Shown here piece after piece: positions 18,701 through 25,535 of a stretch of DNA of 64,000 nt (position 1 is its first letter; the number at the start of each line of letters is the position of its first letter). Position numbers and translations under genes: made by a program. Below the pieces are notes generated by a model that was not told the origin of the DNA, did not search any database, and saw only the letters and a program-made list of their open reading frames with translations. Source of the DNA: Bacteroidota bacterium (GTDB taxonomy: Bacteria > Bacteroidota > Bacteroidia > 2-12-FULL-35-15); assembly GCA_025963775.1 (NCBI GenBank), contig JAOQAD010000037.1:251638-315637 (forward strand), given 5' to 3'.

Positions 18701-21552
18701 GATTGCGATACTGTCCATGAGAAAGTAGTGCCTGCAACAGAACCCGAAAGTGAGATCCCTGTTGAGCTTCCTGAACAGATCGTTTGAGAAGATGGCGTTG
18801 CTGTTGCCGATGGCGCCGGGTTTACAGTAATTGTTACAGCAATAGGCGTTCCGGTACATCCTCCGATAGAAGGAGTGATCGTATAAGTGGCTGTTCCTGC
18901 TGAGGCACCTGTTGTGGTGAGCGTTTGCGCAATAGAGTTTCCTGAACCGGCTGTTGCACCGGTTACGCCCGACTGGCTTACAGTCCAGTTAAATACCGTA
19001 CCGGCAACACTTCCTGTTAAGGAAATGGAGCTTGCACTTCCCGAGCAGATGGTCTGGGAAGCAGGTGTTGCCACCACATTCGGAACCGGGTTAACAGTAA
19101 TTGTAACGTTCACCGGAGTTCCTGTACAGCCGCCTGCAGTTGGTGTAATTGCATAAACAACAGTACCTGTAGCAGCTCCTGATGTGCTGAGTGTCTGAAC
19201 AATGCTGGATCCGCTTCCTGCAGAAGAACCGGTAACACCGGATGGGGTAGCCGTCCAGGTATATGTGGTACCCGGAATGTTACTTGTAAGTGAAATGGAT
19301 GTGGTACCGCCGGAGCAGAATGTCTGTGATGCAGGCGTAGGTGTAACCACAGGCCTTGGATTAACCGTGATCGTTACGGCAACCGGGGTTCCGTTACAAC
19401 CTCCGAGAGAAGGTGTAACAGTATAAACCACAGTACCTGCAGAAGTACCGGTAGCAGTTAAAGCTTGTGCGATACTGGTACCGCTTCCGGCCGTAGCACC
19501 TGTTGCTCCTGCCTGTGTAACTGTCCAGCTAAAAGTAGTTCCCGCAACCGTACCAGACAATGCGATAGAAGTATTGCTGCCTGAACAGATCGTTTGTGTG
19601 GTTGGTGTTGCTGTAACATTCGGGATCGGGTTCACCGTAATTACAACATTCACAGGATTGCCTGCACAACCGCCGGCTGTAGGAATGATCGTATAAGTAG
19701 CGGTTCCCGTAGCTGCACCCGAAGTGTTAAGGGTTTGCACAATGCTTGAGCCGCTTCCGGCTGTGGCACCGGTAACACCGGATTGTACAACTGTCCAGGA
19801 GAATGTGGTCCCCACCACGTTACTTGTAAGCGAAATGGAGGTGGAATTTCCTGAACAAATGGTTTGTGCGGCAGGTGTGGCCGTAACCACCGGTTTCGGG
19901 TTAACGGTAATTGTAACAGAAATCGGAGTACCGGTACATCCGCCTGCTACAGGCGTGATCGTATAGGTAACTGAGCCGGGAGTTGTTCCCGTAGCTGTTA
20001 ATGCCTGTGCAATGGTAGCGCCGCTTCCTGCAGTAGCGCCGGTTGCGTTGGTCTGTGAAACGGTCCAGTTGAAGGTAGTTCCTCCAATGTTGCTCGACAG
20101 GTTGATTCCCGTGGTACCTCCCGAGCAGATCGTTTGAGAAGTAGGGGTTGCTGTAGCAACCGGTGAGGGGTTCACGGTGATGGTATGCGACTGTGTTGCT
20201 GAACAGCTTCCTGAACCAACAACATACGTAACGTTAAATGTACCTGCGCCGGAAACTGCAGGATTAAAGGTATTTCCGGAAACACCTGTCCCCGACCATG
20301 TTCCGCCGGCCGTACCTGTAACAAGCGTATTCAGGTTGATGGAGCCTGCTGTAGTACACATTGCTGCAGGGGTTGTCCATGCAGGATTGTTCGGATTGGT
20401 AACGGTAATGTTCTGGCAATATGTGTAGGTCGGGCAGGTTCCCGGAGGGTCAAATGAATAGCAAACATTATAGGTTCCTGCAGGTGCAACACCCGGGTTA
20501 AATACGGCATATCCCCAGTCTGTTGTGGTCATACAACCCGGACAGGCCGGTGAAATGCTCCATGTAGCCACCCCGGAAATTGTTCCGGGAGGAAAGGAAA
20601 CCGTTGTACAAAGGGCATCAGTGACCCAGGTTCCCGAATTCAGCACAGTACCGCTTGACACATCGACGATCTGGTAAGGCATATTACCGTCGGCGGTACT
20701 TGTTTCACAAAACTGGATATCATTGGTGGCGGAAGGTGACATCGTGGAAAACTGGATGTCTTCATTTGTATTTGTCGGGATCTGGATTCCACAACCCGAG
20801 GCTACAGGGCCTGCACAGAGCACAAAAGCAGCGTTTTCAAGCCAGTTGATCTGGAGCGTATTGTTGGTATTGGATGTAAATGAGATCATCACACCCGGCG
20901 TGATCGGGTTGCCAAAAGGTGTATTGTTGGAGGCGATCATCCCAAAGGGGGCTGTGCTACAGGCGACCGTTGAAGGAACCGGGCTTCCGTTCGTTAAAAG
21001 ATAACCGTTACCCGAAGTTACGGTTGGACAGGTGATCGAGCAATCCGAAGGAGGCCCGCTTGTCTGGTTGAAGGTGATGGTACCATTCTGATCGGCGTAA
21101 TTGGTGATAAGGATCACGTAATATTGCCCGGCACCCGGGGAAACAAGCGTCATTGTTTCTACGGCAGCGGTACTGTATCCGCAATCTTCAATATTACCGG
21201 AGCATGCGTGATCTCCGGTACATGAGCCTGTTAAGGTGTTACAGGCATTTGCCATGCTGGGGAAAGGCCCCCAGGCAATGAAATCGACGTCAATCCCGGT
21301 TCCTGCGGTATTTACCTGGCTGATGTTATACACCATGTTTCCCGGCCCTGTTGTCTTTACAAAGAACCAGGCTGGGTTTGGCTGCGTAAGCAAACATCCG
21401 TAGCTCGGCCCCGACTGTGAAACAGTAGATGTATTATTAGCGAAAGTAGCGCTTCCGCAGAATGGAGTTGCACTGGCACAGTTGCTGCCCTGGGCAAATA
21501 TTGCTCCTGAAGATACTACAACAAATGCAAAAAAGAATAGTATTCTTTTCAT
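12787..21552 (-). CDS. Giant secreted repeat protein with gliding-motility-type C-terminal domain
   Basis: A 2921-residue protein with a signal peptide (MKRILFFFAFVVVSSGAIFA, cut before QGSN). Layout: an N-terminal module of ~150 residues (about 22-170) shared with the second giant at 31,281; one WSGTGVSG repeat; seven ~90-residue PKD/Ig-like repeats (about 464-1092); two YCQTGTDP-type modules; nine more ~90-residue repeats (1259-2070); four more YCQTGTDP-type modules interleaved with two VNAG-type domains; an Ig-like domain; a SprB-like repeat; a PKD domain; and a CHU_C domain (VFTPNGDNVNDIF, YNRWGQKEYEW, PDGTYFFII). CHU_C proteins are exported by the type IX system and usually sit on the cell surface as adhesins. 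It is rich in Thr, Ser and Gly and poor in Lys. A 133-residue secreted protein lies 39 bases upstream and probably shares its transcript. The exact ligand cannot be read from sequence. Confidence 0.93.
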   Translation of the reverse strand: MKRILFFFAFVVVSSGAIFAQGSNCASATPFCGSATFANNTSTVSQSGPSYGCLLTQPNPAWFFVKTTGPGNMVYNISQVNTAGTGIDVDFIAWGPFPSMANACNTLTGSCTGDHACSGNIEDCGYSTAAVETMTLVSPGAGQYYVILITNYADQNGTITFNQTSGPPSDCSITCPTVTSGNGYLLTNGSPVPSTVACSTAPFGMIASNNTPFGNPITPGVMISFTSNTNNTLQINWLENAAFVLCAGPVASGCGIQIPTNTNEDIQFSTMSPSATNDIQFCETSTADGNMPYQIVDVSSGTVLNSGTWVTDALCTTVSFPPGTISGVATWSISPACPGCMTTTDWGYAVFNPGVAPAGTYNVCYSFDPPGTCPTYTYCQNITVTNPNNPAWTTPAAMCTTAGSINLNTLVTGTAGGTWSGTGVSGNTFNPAVSGAGTFNVTYVVGSGSCSATQSHTITVNPSPVATATPTSQTICSGGTTGINLSSNIGGTTFNWTVSQTNATGATAGSGATIAQALTATGTTPGSVTYTITPVAGGCTGTPISVTITVNPKPVVTATPAAQTICSGNSTSISLTSNVVGTTFSWTVVQSGVTGATAGSGSSIVQTLNTSGAATGTATYTIIPTAGGCAGNPVNVVITVNPIPNVTATPTTQTICSGSNTSIALSGTVAGTTFSWTVTQAGATGATAGSGTSIAQALTATGTSAGTVVYTVTPSLGGCNGTPVAVTITVNPRPVVTPTPASQTFCSGGTTSISLTSNIPGTTYTWTATPSGVTGSSAGSGSSIVQTLSTSGAATGTVVYAITPTAGGCTGTPVNVTITVNPVPNVVATPASQTICSGSASSISLTGSVAGTVFNWTVSQSGVTGATAGSGNSIAQTLTTTGASAGTATYTITPSIGGCTGTPIAVTITVNPAPSATATPSSQTICSGSSTGISLSGSVAGTTFSWTVSQSGVSGGAAGSGSTITQVLTATGTTAGTATYTIIPSFGGCAGAAIIVPITVNPKPVVTATPASQTICSGTSSGINLTSNIAGTTFSWTVVQTNVSGASPGSGASIAQVLTATTASSGTAVYTITPTAGGCTGNPITVTITVTPRDNASFTYSSSTYCQTGTDPAATITGLAGGTFTATPAGLVFLNVNTGLIDVSASTLNTYTVTYTTSGPCPNTSTVNITISSAPSATFSYAGPYCKSAPNPFPTFGAGASAGTFTSSPAGLVFVNVNTGQINLSSSTAGTYTVTNTIAASGGCASAVATASVTISPTPVATATPSSQNICSGSATSIALSSSIGGTTYTWTVVQTGVSGASAGSGSSIAQTLSTTGTVPGSAVYTVTPTAGGCAGSPITVTINVNPIPTVTATPTTQTICSGGVTSVLLSGNVATATYSWTVVQTGVSGAAAGSGTGISQTLSATGTSAGTAVYTVTPTANGCPGTPVTVTVTVNPIPSVTATPSTQTLCSGSTTGIALSSATPGATFSWTVSQSGVSGGSAGSGSSIAQALSTTGTVPGSATYTITPSANGCTGTPILVTINVNPIPVATATPSTQTICSGTPASVTLSGSVTGTTFAWTVTQTGVSGGSAGSGSSIAQTLIATGSSPGTAVYSVTPTANGCSGTPITVTVTVNPVPFATATPSSQTLCSGGTTGISLTSFTAGTTFSWTVSQSGVSGATAGTGSSIAQVLTTTGSTTGTATYSITPSANGCSGTPISVIITVNPVPVVTATPTVQTICSGTATSISLSSNVAGATFAWTVSQTNASGASAGSGSSIAQALTATTTAAGSVVYTITPSANGCTGLPVTVTITVNPSPNVIATPASQTICSGATTGISLSGSVAGTSFTWTASQTNVSGAAGGAGTSIAQVLTATASTPGTADYTITPTANGCVGTPSTVTVTVNPTPVVTATPVNQTICSGATTSIALTSNVAGTTFTWTSSQSGATGGGSGSGSTIAEVLTATGTSPGSVTYTITPSASGCASSTPITVVITVNPLPSATATPSTQNICDGAATGIALTSNLGATTFDWTVAQTNVTGAVAGSGTSISQLLDLVSATTAGSAVYTITPTDNGCPGTPVTVTVNVNPIDNAAFSYSSSTYCQTGTDPSANITGTPGGVFSVLPSTGLVMDTLSGLIDLSASALGTYNITYQTNGVCPSNSIVTVTLTTAPSALFGYALSFCSSDPNPTPGFGPGASAGVFTASPAGLVFVDPATGEIDLTGSAAGTYTITNTIAAGGGCAAASAMDTVTISQAATVNAGLNDTICELGTLTLNGVMGGSAGSVLWTTNGSGSFNDATLLGPVYTPSAADVTAGTVVLTITTNDPAGGCNAVTDFAVLSITPLDSATFSYSGSTFCQSGTDPVPTVTGVAGGVFSATPAGISFISTSTGEIDLSASTLGTYTVVYTTNGPCPSTDTAIVTITTAPVATFSFSGAATSFCQSGSNPTPVFASGASAGAFTATPAGLVFVSPSTGQVDLANSAPGTYTIVNNIVPAGGCASAVDSLTITINVPATVNAGTDTAVCAGGTYTAAGSIGGSANSATWTSGGSGTFDNAALLNATYTPSAADTTAGAVTLYLTTDDPTGVCNAVLDSMVLTITPLPQAPSVTNPSPYCAGSTVGPITFAGAGGSVNWYSDAGLTTNIGTGNPFTPTGITGTTTIYATETVGSCTSYSSAVTITFNPLPVADSTNMMITGATCGDSTGAITGVTIVSGQNPYTYLWQDVSGNNVGDSLNLTNVGPGVYTLTITDGNGCVTMIGGGSAFTVTSTSGVMASFTATPSTGEKPLPVSFTNTSTGGVNYLWQFPNGSTDTSFNSSYIFTQLGTNSVCLIADNGVGCIDTACTTIDVFINSVFVIPNVFTPNGDNVNDIFTVKNVGLETMDAEIYNRWGQKEYEWHTTNGGWDGRTAAGVLVPDGTYFFIISAKGYDGKEYFEKGSFELIR
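15343..20163 (-). repeat. Sixteen direct ~270-bp coding repeats in two blocks (7 + 9)
   Basis: Within the giant gene each repeat encodes about 90 residues of the form ATPxxQTICSG ... WTVxQ ... GSGxSIAQxL ... YTITP ... GCxGxP ... VTVNP. Block 1 covers roughly 20,163-18,274 (seven copies) and block 2 17,778-15,343 (nine copies). The blocks are split by two shorter YCQTGTDP-type modules (about 18,273-17,780). The copies differ at many codons, so they are old duplications rather than a fresh expansion. The 90-residue period is nearly constant, as expected for stacked beta-sandwich domains. Confidence 0.9.
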
Positions 21553-21591
21553 ATGGCTTGGTTTAGGTGTTCGTAGAGAGGTTTAAAGCGA

Positions 21592-21993
21592 TTAGTTCTT
21601 AGGATATTGCAGGTCGATCTTCTCCTTCACCCTGTCTTTCAGCAGATCTCGGTGATTTGAAAAATACGCATCCACCACCTGGTTATATTCTTTAAGGTTC
21701 CATTGTTTTTCATATGGAGGAAAATCAGCGGGAAGCTCTGAAACGATCATGCTGTTAAGGAATTCAGCCCTTCTGCCCATGTACTTATCATTTACATCGT
21801 ACGGAAGAGGTGCTGTTTCAGTGCTCTTCACCTGGGATGAAGTGGCTGCAGCCCTCGGGTTTACCGGGGTTTCCTGTGAAGCCGGCTGCGTGGTTACAGT
21901 GGTGGTCGGGGCTTGCTTTGCAGCTGTGTTTTTTTGCTGCGAGAATACACTAAGGCTTAATAACAAAAAGGAGAGAGTAAAAACCTGTTTCAT
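21592..21993 (-). CDS. Small secreted protein of unknown function
   Basis: A 133-residue protein that I do not recognise. It has a clear signal peptide (MKQVFTLSFLLLSLSVFS, then QQKN), a Thr/Ala/Pro-rich linker (about residues 20-60), then a charged region containing YMGRRAEFLNSMIVSELP and a helical-looking C-terminus with DLLKDRVKEKIDLQYPKN. There is no lipobox. The gene lies 39 bases upstream of the giant CHU_C gene in the same direction and has its own good promoter (22,042-22,072), so the two are probably expressed together. A role in exporting or anchoring the giant is inference from position only. Confidence 0.75.
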   Translation of the reverse strand: MKQVFTLSFLLLSLSVFSQQKNTAAKQAPTTTVTTQPASQETPVNPRAAATSSQVKSTETAPLPYDVNDKYMGRRAEFLNSMIVSELPADFPPYEKQWNLKEYNQVVDAYFSNHRDLLKDRVKEKIDLQYPKN

Positions 21994-22041
21994 GTACGAT
22001 GAGATTTATGTTTTTAAATATAAAATGGAATATTTCAACGA

Positions 22042-22072
22042 TAAAGATATAAAAAAATACACAGCATGCAAA
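22042..22072 (-). promoter_or_regulatory. Promoter for the small secreted protein and giant CHU_C gene
   Basis: On the minus strand TTTG (22072-22069), 19 bases, then TATCTTTA (22049-22042) matches the Bacteroidota consensus at all but the last base. Transcription would start near 22,036, about 43 bases before the ATG at 21,993. I found no promoter in the 39 bases in front of the giant gene itself. Confidence 0.55.
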
Positions 22073-22162
22073 AAAAGAACAATCCGTTCCCATCAGATGC
22101 GAAACAGCTCCGGATAGTTGCATAAAGGACTTTTTTTCTGAATTATGGGCAAAAATCAGATA

Positions 22163-24127
22163 TCAGCGGGAGGAGCGCGACATCAGGCCGTAATAATAAG
22201 CTGATTTTTGCTTATCGCCCCTGGCCTGGTACCAGTTGGCCAGGAAAGCATTCACTCCCCTGTTGTTGGAGTTGTATTGTATTGCTTTTTCAAGGTATGG
22301 CAGGGCTTTCACGGTATCGCCGTTCATGAAGTACACATTCCCGATGTTCACATACATTACATCCGATTTTATTCCTTTATCGATCGCCTCCTGGTTCAGG
22401 CGGAGGATCTTATCGAATTTTTTCTGCATCCCATACATATTGCTCAGCGCCTGGTAGGCAGTTGTGAACTTAGGGTTCAGCTTCAGCGACCGTAGATAAC
22501 ATTTTTCCGCAAGGTCGTATTTCTGCGCTGCTGCATAACAGCTTCCGAGATTGAAATAGGCTTCCACATAATTGGAATCCAGCTCCACTGCCCTTTCGAG
22601 ATGTTTTGTTGCTTTCTCATTGTCGCCCAGGTAGGTGTAATACAACATTCCGATATTATTGTGCGAGGATGTATAATCCGGTATGATCCTGATCGCTTCC
22701 AGGTAATGCTCCTCTGCTTCCAGCACCAGCCGCTTCTTTTCAGCTTTCGACAGGCGCGGCTCCGCTTTCACTCTTGCAAGTGCGGTAGCTGCAAGGAGCG
22801 AATGCGTGTGCGCCGATTCCGATCCGGTTTCAACATCGGTATGGTACAAAGTGTAAGCATCCTTCCAGTCGGCATTCCTGGAAAACGACTTGCCTCCGTA
22901 TAGCACGGCGAGCAGCGCAATGGTGATCCAGTAGCCGTTGTTCAGCGATTTTAACCTGAAAGCAATGTTCTGCAGCGGCACTTTAAAATACTTCAGCAGG
23001 AAATAAGCTGCAACAATGCACAATCCTACAGAAGGAATGTATGCAAAACGCTCACCGACAATCCCTACAACAGGCACTAATACATTCGTGAACATGGAGA
23101 TGGTGACAAGAAAATAAATGATGCCGTAAGCCCAGAGCTCTTTGACCGCTTTACGTTTTACGATGAGATACGCAAGCCCGATGAGGAGGAGGATCATGAT
23201 CCATACAACCGCATTGCCCCAGCTGACGATAGGAACCTGGTTATAGCCATAGTAGGCGATCAGCGGATGCGGGAACAAAAACATCTTCAGATAAAAATAC
23301 AGGCTGTAAAAGCCCTGCGGGATACGCTCAGGCAATGTGGAATGAATGAACAGGGGATTTTCCCATAACAGCAATGTACGCACACTGGTGTTCATCACCG
23401 ACCTTGCTGCGAGCCTGAATGAGATAATAACAGGAAGGTAAGTGAGAAGGATCCACCTGATCTTTTTCCAGCCTGCATCGCGGAAGAACCACATGGAGAA
23501 AGGAATGATTGCAAAGAAGGTGATCGCATCCTTTTTCGACATGATGGCAAGCAACAGAAAAAAGAATCCAAGCGCAAGGTTGACAAAAGGTTTTCCTTTT
23601 CCTTCAGTATAACGGAGATAAAACATAAGACTGCACATGCAACCAATGAAGCTCATCATGACGTCCCTGTTCTTGAGGCTGATCACCACTTCGGAATGAA
23701 GCGGGTGAATTAAAAAAAGCAGCACAACGGTGAGCGCAAAAAGATAATGATAGGCAGGAAGCAACCTCAGCAGCACGTAGAAGAGCAGCACGAGGCAAAG
23801 AATATACATGAGTATGTTTAAGAAATGGCTGAGGTGCGGGCTTTCTCCGAAGAACTGGTACTCGATAGCATAGGTTACTTTAACGAGCGGGCGGTATTCA
23901 AAGCTGGCCTTCTCTTCAAGGGCATAGGTGCTGCGGAAGATCTCGGGAATTTTTGCGATCCCGCCATGCACCTGCTTGTTATTGTGGATCACATATTCAT
24001 CATCCATCGAATAGCCGTTGCCGATGCTTTTACCATAGATGAGAAAGGTAAGCACGCAAAAAAGGAAGATGCAATTCTTGAATGTTTTTTTATCGATCGA
24101 AGGAGGAAGCGAAATGAAACGTGCCAT
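22163..24127 (-). CDS. GT-C-type membrane glycosyltransferase with TPR domain (TMTC-like)
   Basis: A 654-residue membrane protein. A first membrane segment (about 16-33) is followed by the acidic loop motif SMDDEYVIHNN, as in GT-C glycosyltransferases that use lipid-linked sugars. Eight or more hydrophobic segments follow to about residue 410, and then five or so TPR units (about 440-640; for example YLEAIRIIPDYTSSHNNIGMLYY). This layout, DUF1736-like membrane part plus TPR, is that of the eukaryotic TMTC O-mannosyltransferases and their many bacterial relatives. The likely role is transfer of a sugar from a polyprenyl carrier to a protein or glycan outside the inner membrane; the substrate is unknown. 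It is divergent from the KAS III operon, with back-to-back promoters between. Confidence 0.75.
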   Translation of the reverse strand: MARFISLPPSIDKKTFKNCIFLFCVLTFLIYGKSIGNGYSMDDEYVIHNNKQVHGGIAKIPEIFRSTYALEEKASFEYRPLVKVTYAIEYQFFGESPHLSHFLNILMYILCLVLLFYVLLRLLPAYHYLFALTVVLLFLIHPLHSEVVISLKNRDVMMSFIGCMCSLMFYLRYTEGKGKPFVNLALGFFFLLLAIMSKKDAITFFAIIPFSMWFFRDAGWKKIRWILLTYLPVIISFRLAARSVMNTSVRTLLLWENPLFIHSTLPERIPQGFYSLYFYLKMFLFPHPLIAYYGYNQVPIVSWGNAVVWIMILLLIGLAYLIVKRKAVKELWAYGIIYFLVTISMFTNVLVPVVGIVGERFAYIPSVGLCIVAAYFLLKYFKVPLQNIAFRLKSLNNGYWITIALLAVLYGGKSFSRNADWKDAYTLYHTDVETGSESAHTHSLLAATALARVKAEPRLSKAEKKRLVLEAEEHYLEAIRIIPDYTSSHNNIGMLYYTYLGDNEKATKHLERAVELDSNYVEAYFNLGSCYAAAQKYDLAEKCYLRSLKLNPKFTTAYQALSNMYGMQKKFDKILRLNQEAIDKGIKSDVMYVNIGNVYFMNGDTVKALPYLEKAIQYNSNNRGVNAFLANWYQARGDKQKSAYYYGLMSRSSR

Positions 24128-24149
24128 ACAGGAGCTTTATGCAAACAGT

Positions 24150-24182
24150 CAAATTTATAAAATACTTTGCAATGCCGTTCAA
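24150..24182 (-). promoter_or_regulatory. Promoter of the TPR glycosyltransferase gene
   Basis: On the minus strand TTG (24182-24180), 22 bases, TAAATTTG (24157-24150). The -7 element is perfect and the spacer is at the long end of the accepted range. The leader would be about 18 bases. Confidence 0.45.
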
Positions 24183-24211
24183 TTATAATATAAATCATTG
24201 GGGTATTTTTT

Positions 24212-24219
24212 TAAATTTG
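24212..24219 (+). promoter_or_regulatory. -7 element in front of the KAS III operon
   Basis: TAAATTTG is a perfect Bacteroidota -7 box, but I see no TTG at the right distance upstream. Transcription from here would start near 24,225. That would exclude the longer reading frame from 24,198 and support the GTG at 24,237 as the start of the first gene. Confidence 0.4.
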
Positions 24220-24236
24220 CAGTAAACAGCCTTTAC

Positions 24237-25244
24237 GTGAGCGCCTACATCCAAGCCATCAGCTATTACTTACCCGAACAGTCACTCTCCAACAGTGAGC
24301 TCTGCGATATTTTTCCTTCGCTTACGGAGAATGACATATTCAAGCGCACCGGCATCCGGAAACGGCACATTACAAAAGATGGCGTTGTTGGCTCGGACCT
24401 CGGCTACGAAGCCGCTATGAAACTGTTCAGCGAACACGGCATTGATCCGTCAACGATCGATTTTTTAATTTTTTGCACGGAAGGCCTTGATTACAAAGGC
24501 CCGGCAACGGCATGCATCCTTCAGCACCGCTTAGGTTTGCCGATCAGCTGCGGCGCCATCGACGTTCCGTTCGGCTGCACAGGCTTCACTTACGGGCTCA
24601 GCGTTGCAAAGGGACTGATCGAAAGCGGGCAGGCAGTTTCCGTGCTGCTGCTTACTTCGGATATTCCGTCAACAGTGATCCATCCATCGGATGCTGAACT
24701 GCGGATGATCTTCGGGGATGCGGGAGCCGCGACACTGATCACATCGAACGAAGCGTTCAGCAAGGGAGTCGGGAAATTTTCTTTCGGCACCGATGGAAGC
24801 GGCGCAGATAATTTGATGGTGGAACGCAGCGGCACACGCAATGCGGCGGATGCCGAATGGTTTGAAAAGAACAAGGATGTTGGGGGAATGAAATACGGGC
24901 AGATGAAAATGAATTCACTCGAAATCTTTTCATTCGCCATGCGCGTGGTACCGCCGATGATCAACGACATACTCACAAAAAATGAGCTGAAGAAAGAAGA
25001 CATCGACCTTTTTGTTTTCCACCAGGCAAATACTTTTTTACTGAGCGTGCTTCGCAGAAAATTAAAGATAGAAGAGGATAAATTTTTCATGTACATGGAA
25101 GAGGTAGGCAATACCGTTTCCGCCTCCATTCCTATCGCCCTGTACGAAGCCATAAAAGCCGGGAAAGCAAAAAAAGGAAGCACGGTGCTGCTTGCATCTT
25201 TCGGGATCGGTTATTCATGGTCGGGAACGGTTGTGAGGTTATAA
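24237..25244 (+). CDS. 3-oxoacyl-ACP synthase III family protein (first copy)
   Basis: This 335-residue thiolase-fold protein belongs to the FabH/KAS III family, which condenses a starter acyl-CoA with malonyl-ACP. The catalytic triad is complete: Cys114 (FGCTGF), His262 (FHQAN) and Asn292 (GNT), counted from the GTG at 24,237. The open frame extends 13 codons upstream, but those residues (MGYFFKFAVNSLY) do not look like KAS III and overlap a -7 promoter box. It is the first gene of a seven-gene operon and is followed at 57 bases by an acyl carrier protein gene. With a second KAS III two genes on, it is unlikely to be the housekeeping FabH. Relatives such as CerJ act as acyltransferases rather than condensing enzymes, so that role is possible too. 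Confidence 0.85.
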   Translation: MSAYIQAISYYLPEQSLSNSELCDIFPSLTENDIFKRTGIRKRHITKDGVVGSDLGYEAAMKLFSEHGIDPSTIDFLIFCTEGLDYKGPATACILQHRLGLPISCGAIDVPFGCTGFTYGLSVAKGLIESGQAVSVLLLTSDIPSTVIHPSDAELRMIFGDAGAATLITSNEAFSKGVGKFSFGTDGSGADNLMVERSGTRNAADAEWFEKNKDVGGMKYGQMKMNSLEIFSFAMRVVPPMINDILTKNELKKEDIDLFVFHQANTFLLSVLRRKLKIEEDKFFMYMEEVGNTVSASIPIALYEAIKAGKAKKGSTVLLASFGIGYSWSGTVVRL

Positions 25245-25301
25245 AAAAATTACGTACTTTAGAGAAGATTTCCGCTTCAACATTACCGGATAAAAAACAC
25301 T

Positions 25302-25532
25302 ATGGACATTACTACTTTTATCAGCCAGATAGAAAACGAAATAGAAGAGCTGACACCCGGCTCTCTTACACCGGAAACAGAATTCACTTCCCTGAAAGAA
25401 TGGAGCTCGATGCATGTGCTGATCCTGATCGCGCTCATCGATACGGAATACAATGTCACCATCACAGGAGCTGACCTTCAGCAATGCAAATCGGTGAACG
25501 ATCTTTTTAACGTAGTAAAAAGCAGGGTATAA
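25302..25532 (+). CDS. Acyl carrier protein
   Basis: A 76-residue acidic helical protein of the ACP/PCP family. The phosphopantetheine serine is most likely Ser36 in EWSSMHVL, which lines up with the WDSL form of specialised carrier proteins; it departs from the DSL of fatty-acid ACP. The helix-2 segment LILIALIDTEYNVTITG and the closing VNDLFNVVKSRV fit. It lies between two KAS III genes, four bases ahead of the second, and is presumably the dedicated carrier for whatever acyl group this operon makes. Confidence 0.82.
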   Translation: MDITTFISQIENEIEELTPGSLTPETEFTSLKEWSSMHVLILIALIDTEYNVTITGADLQQCKSVNDLFNVVKSRV

Positions 25533-25535
25533 ATT

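Noticed and set aside
15343-20163. CRISPR-like or satellite DNA because of the regular repeats
   Set aside because: The period is 270 bases, copies differ, and the whole stretch is one open frame with third-position variation, so these are protein-domain repeats.
24198-24236. Longer start (TTG) for the first KAS III
   Set aside because: The added residues do not fit the family and the stretch contains a perfect -7 promoter box.
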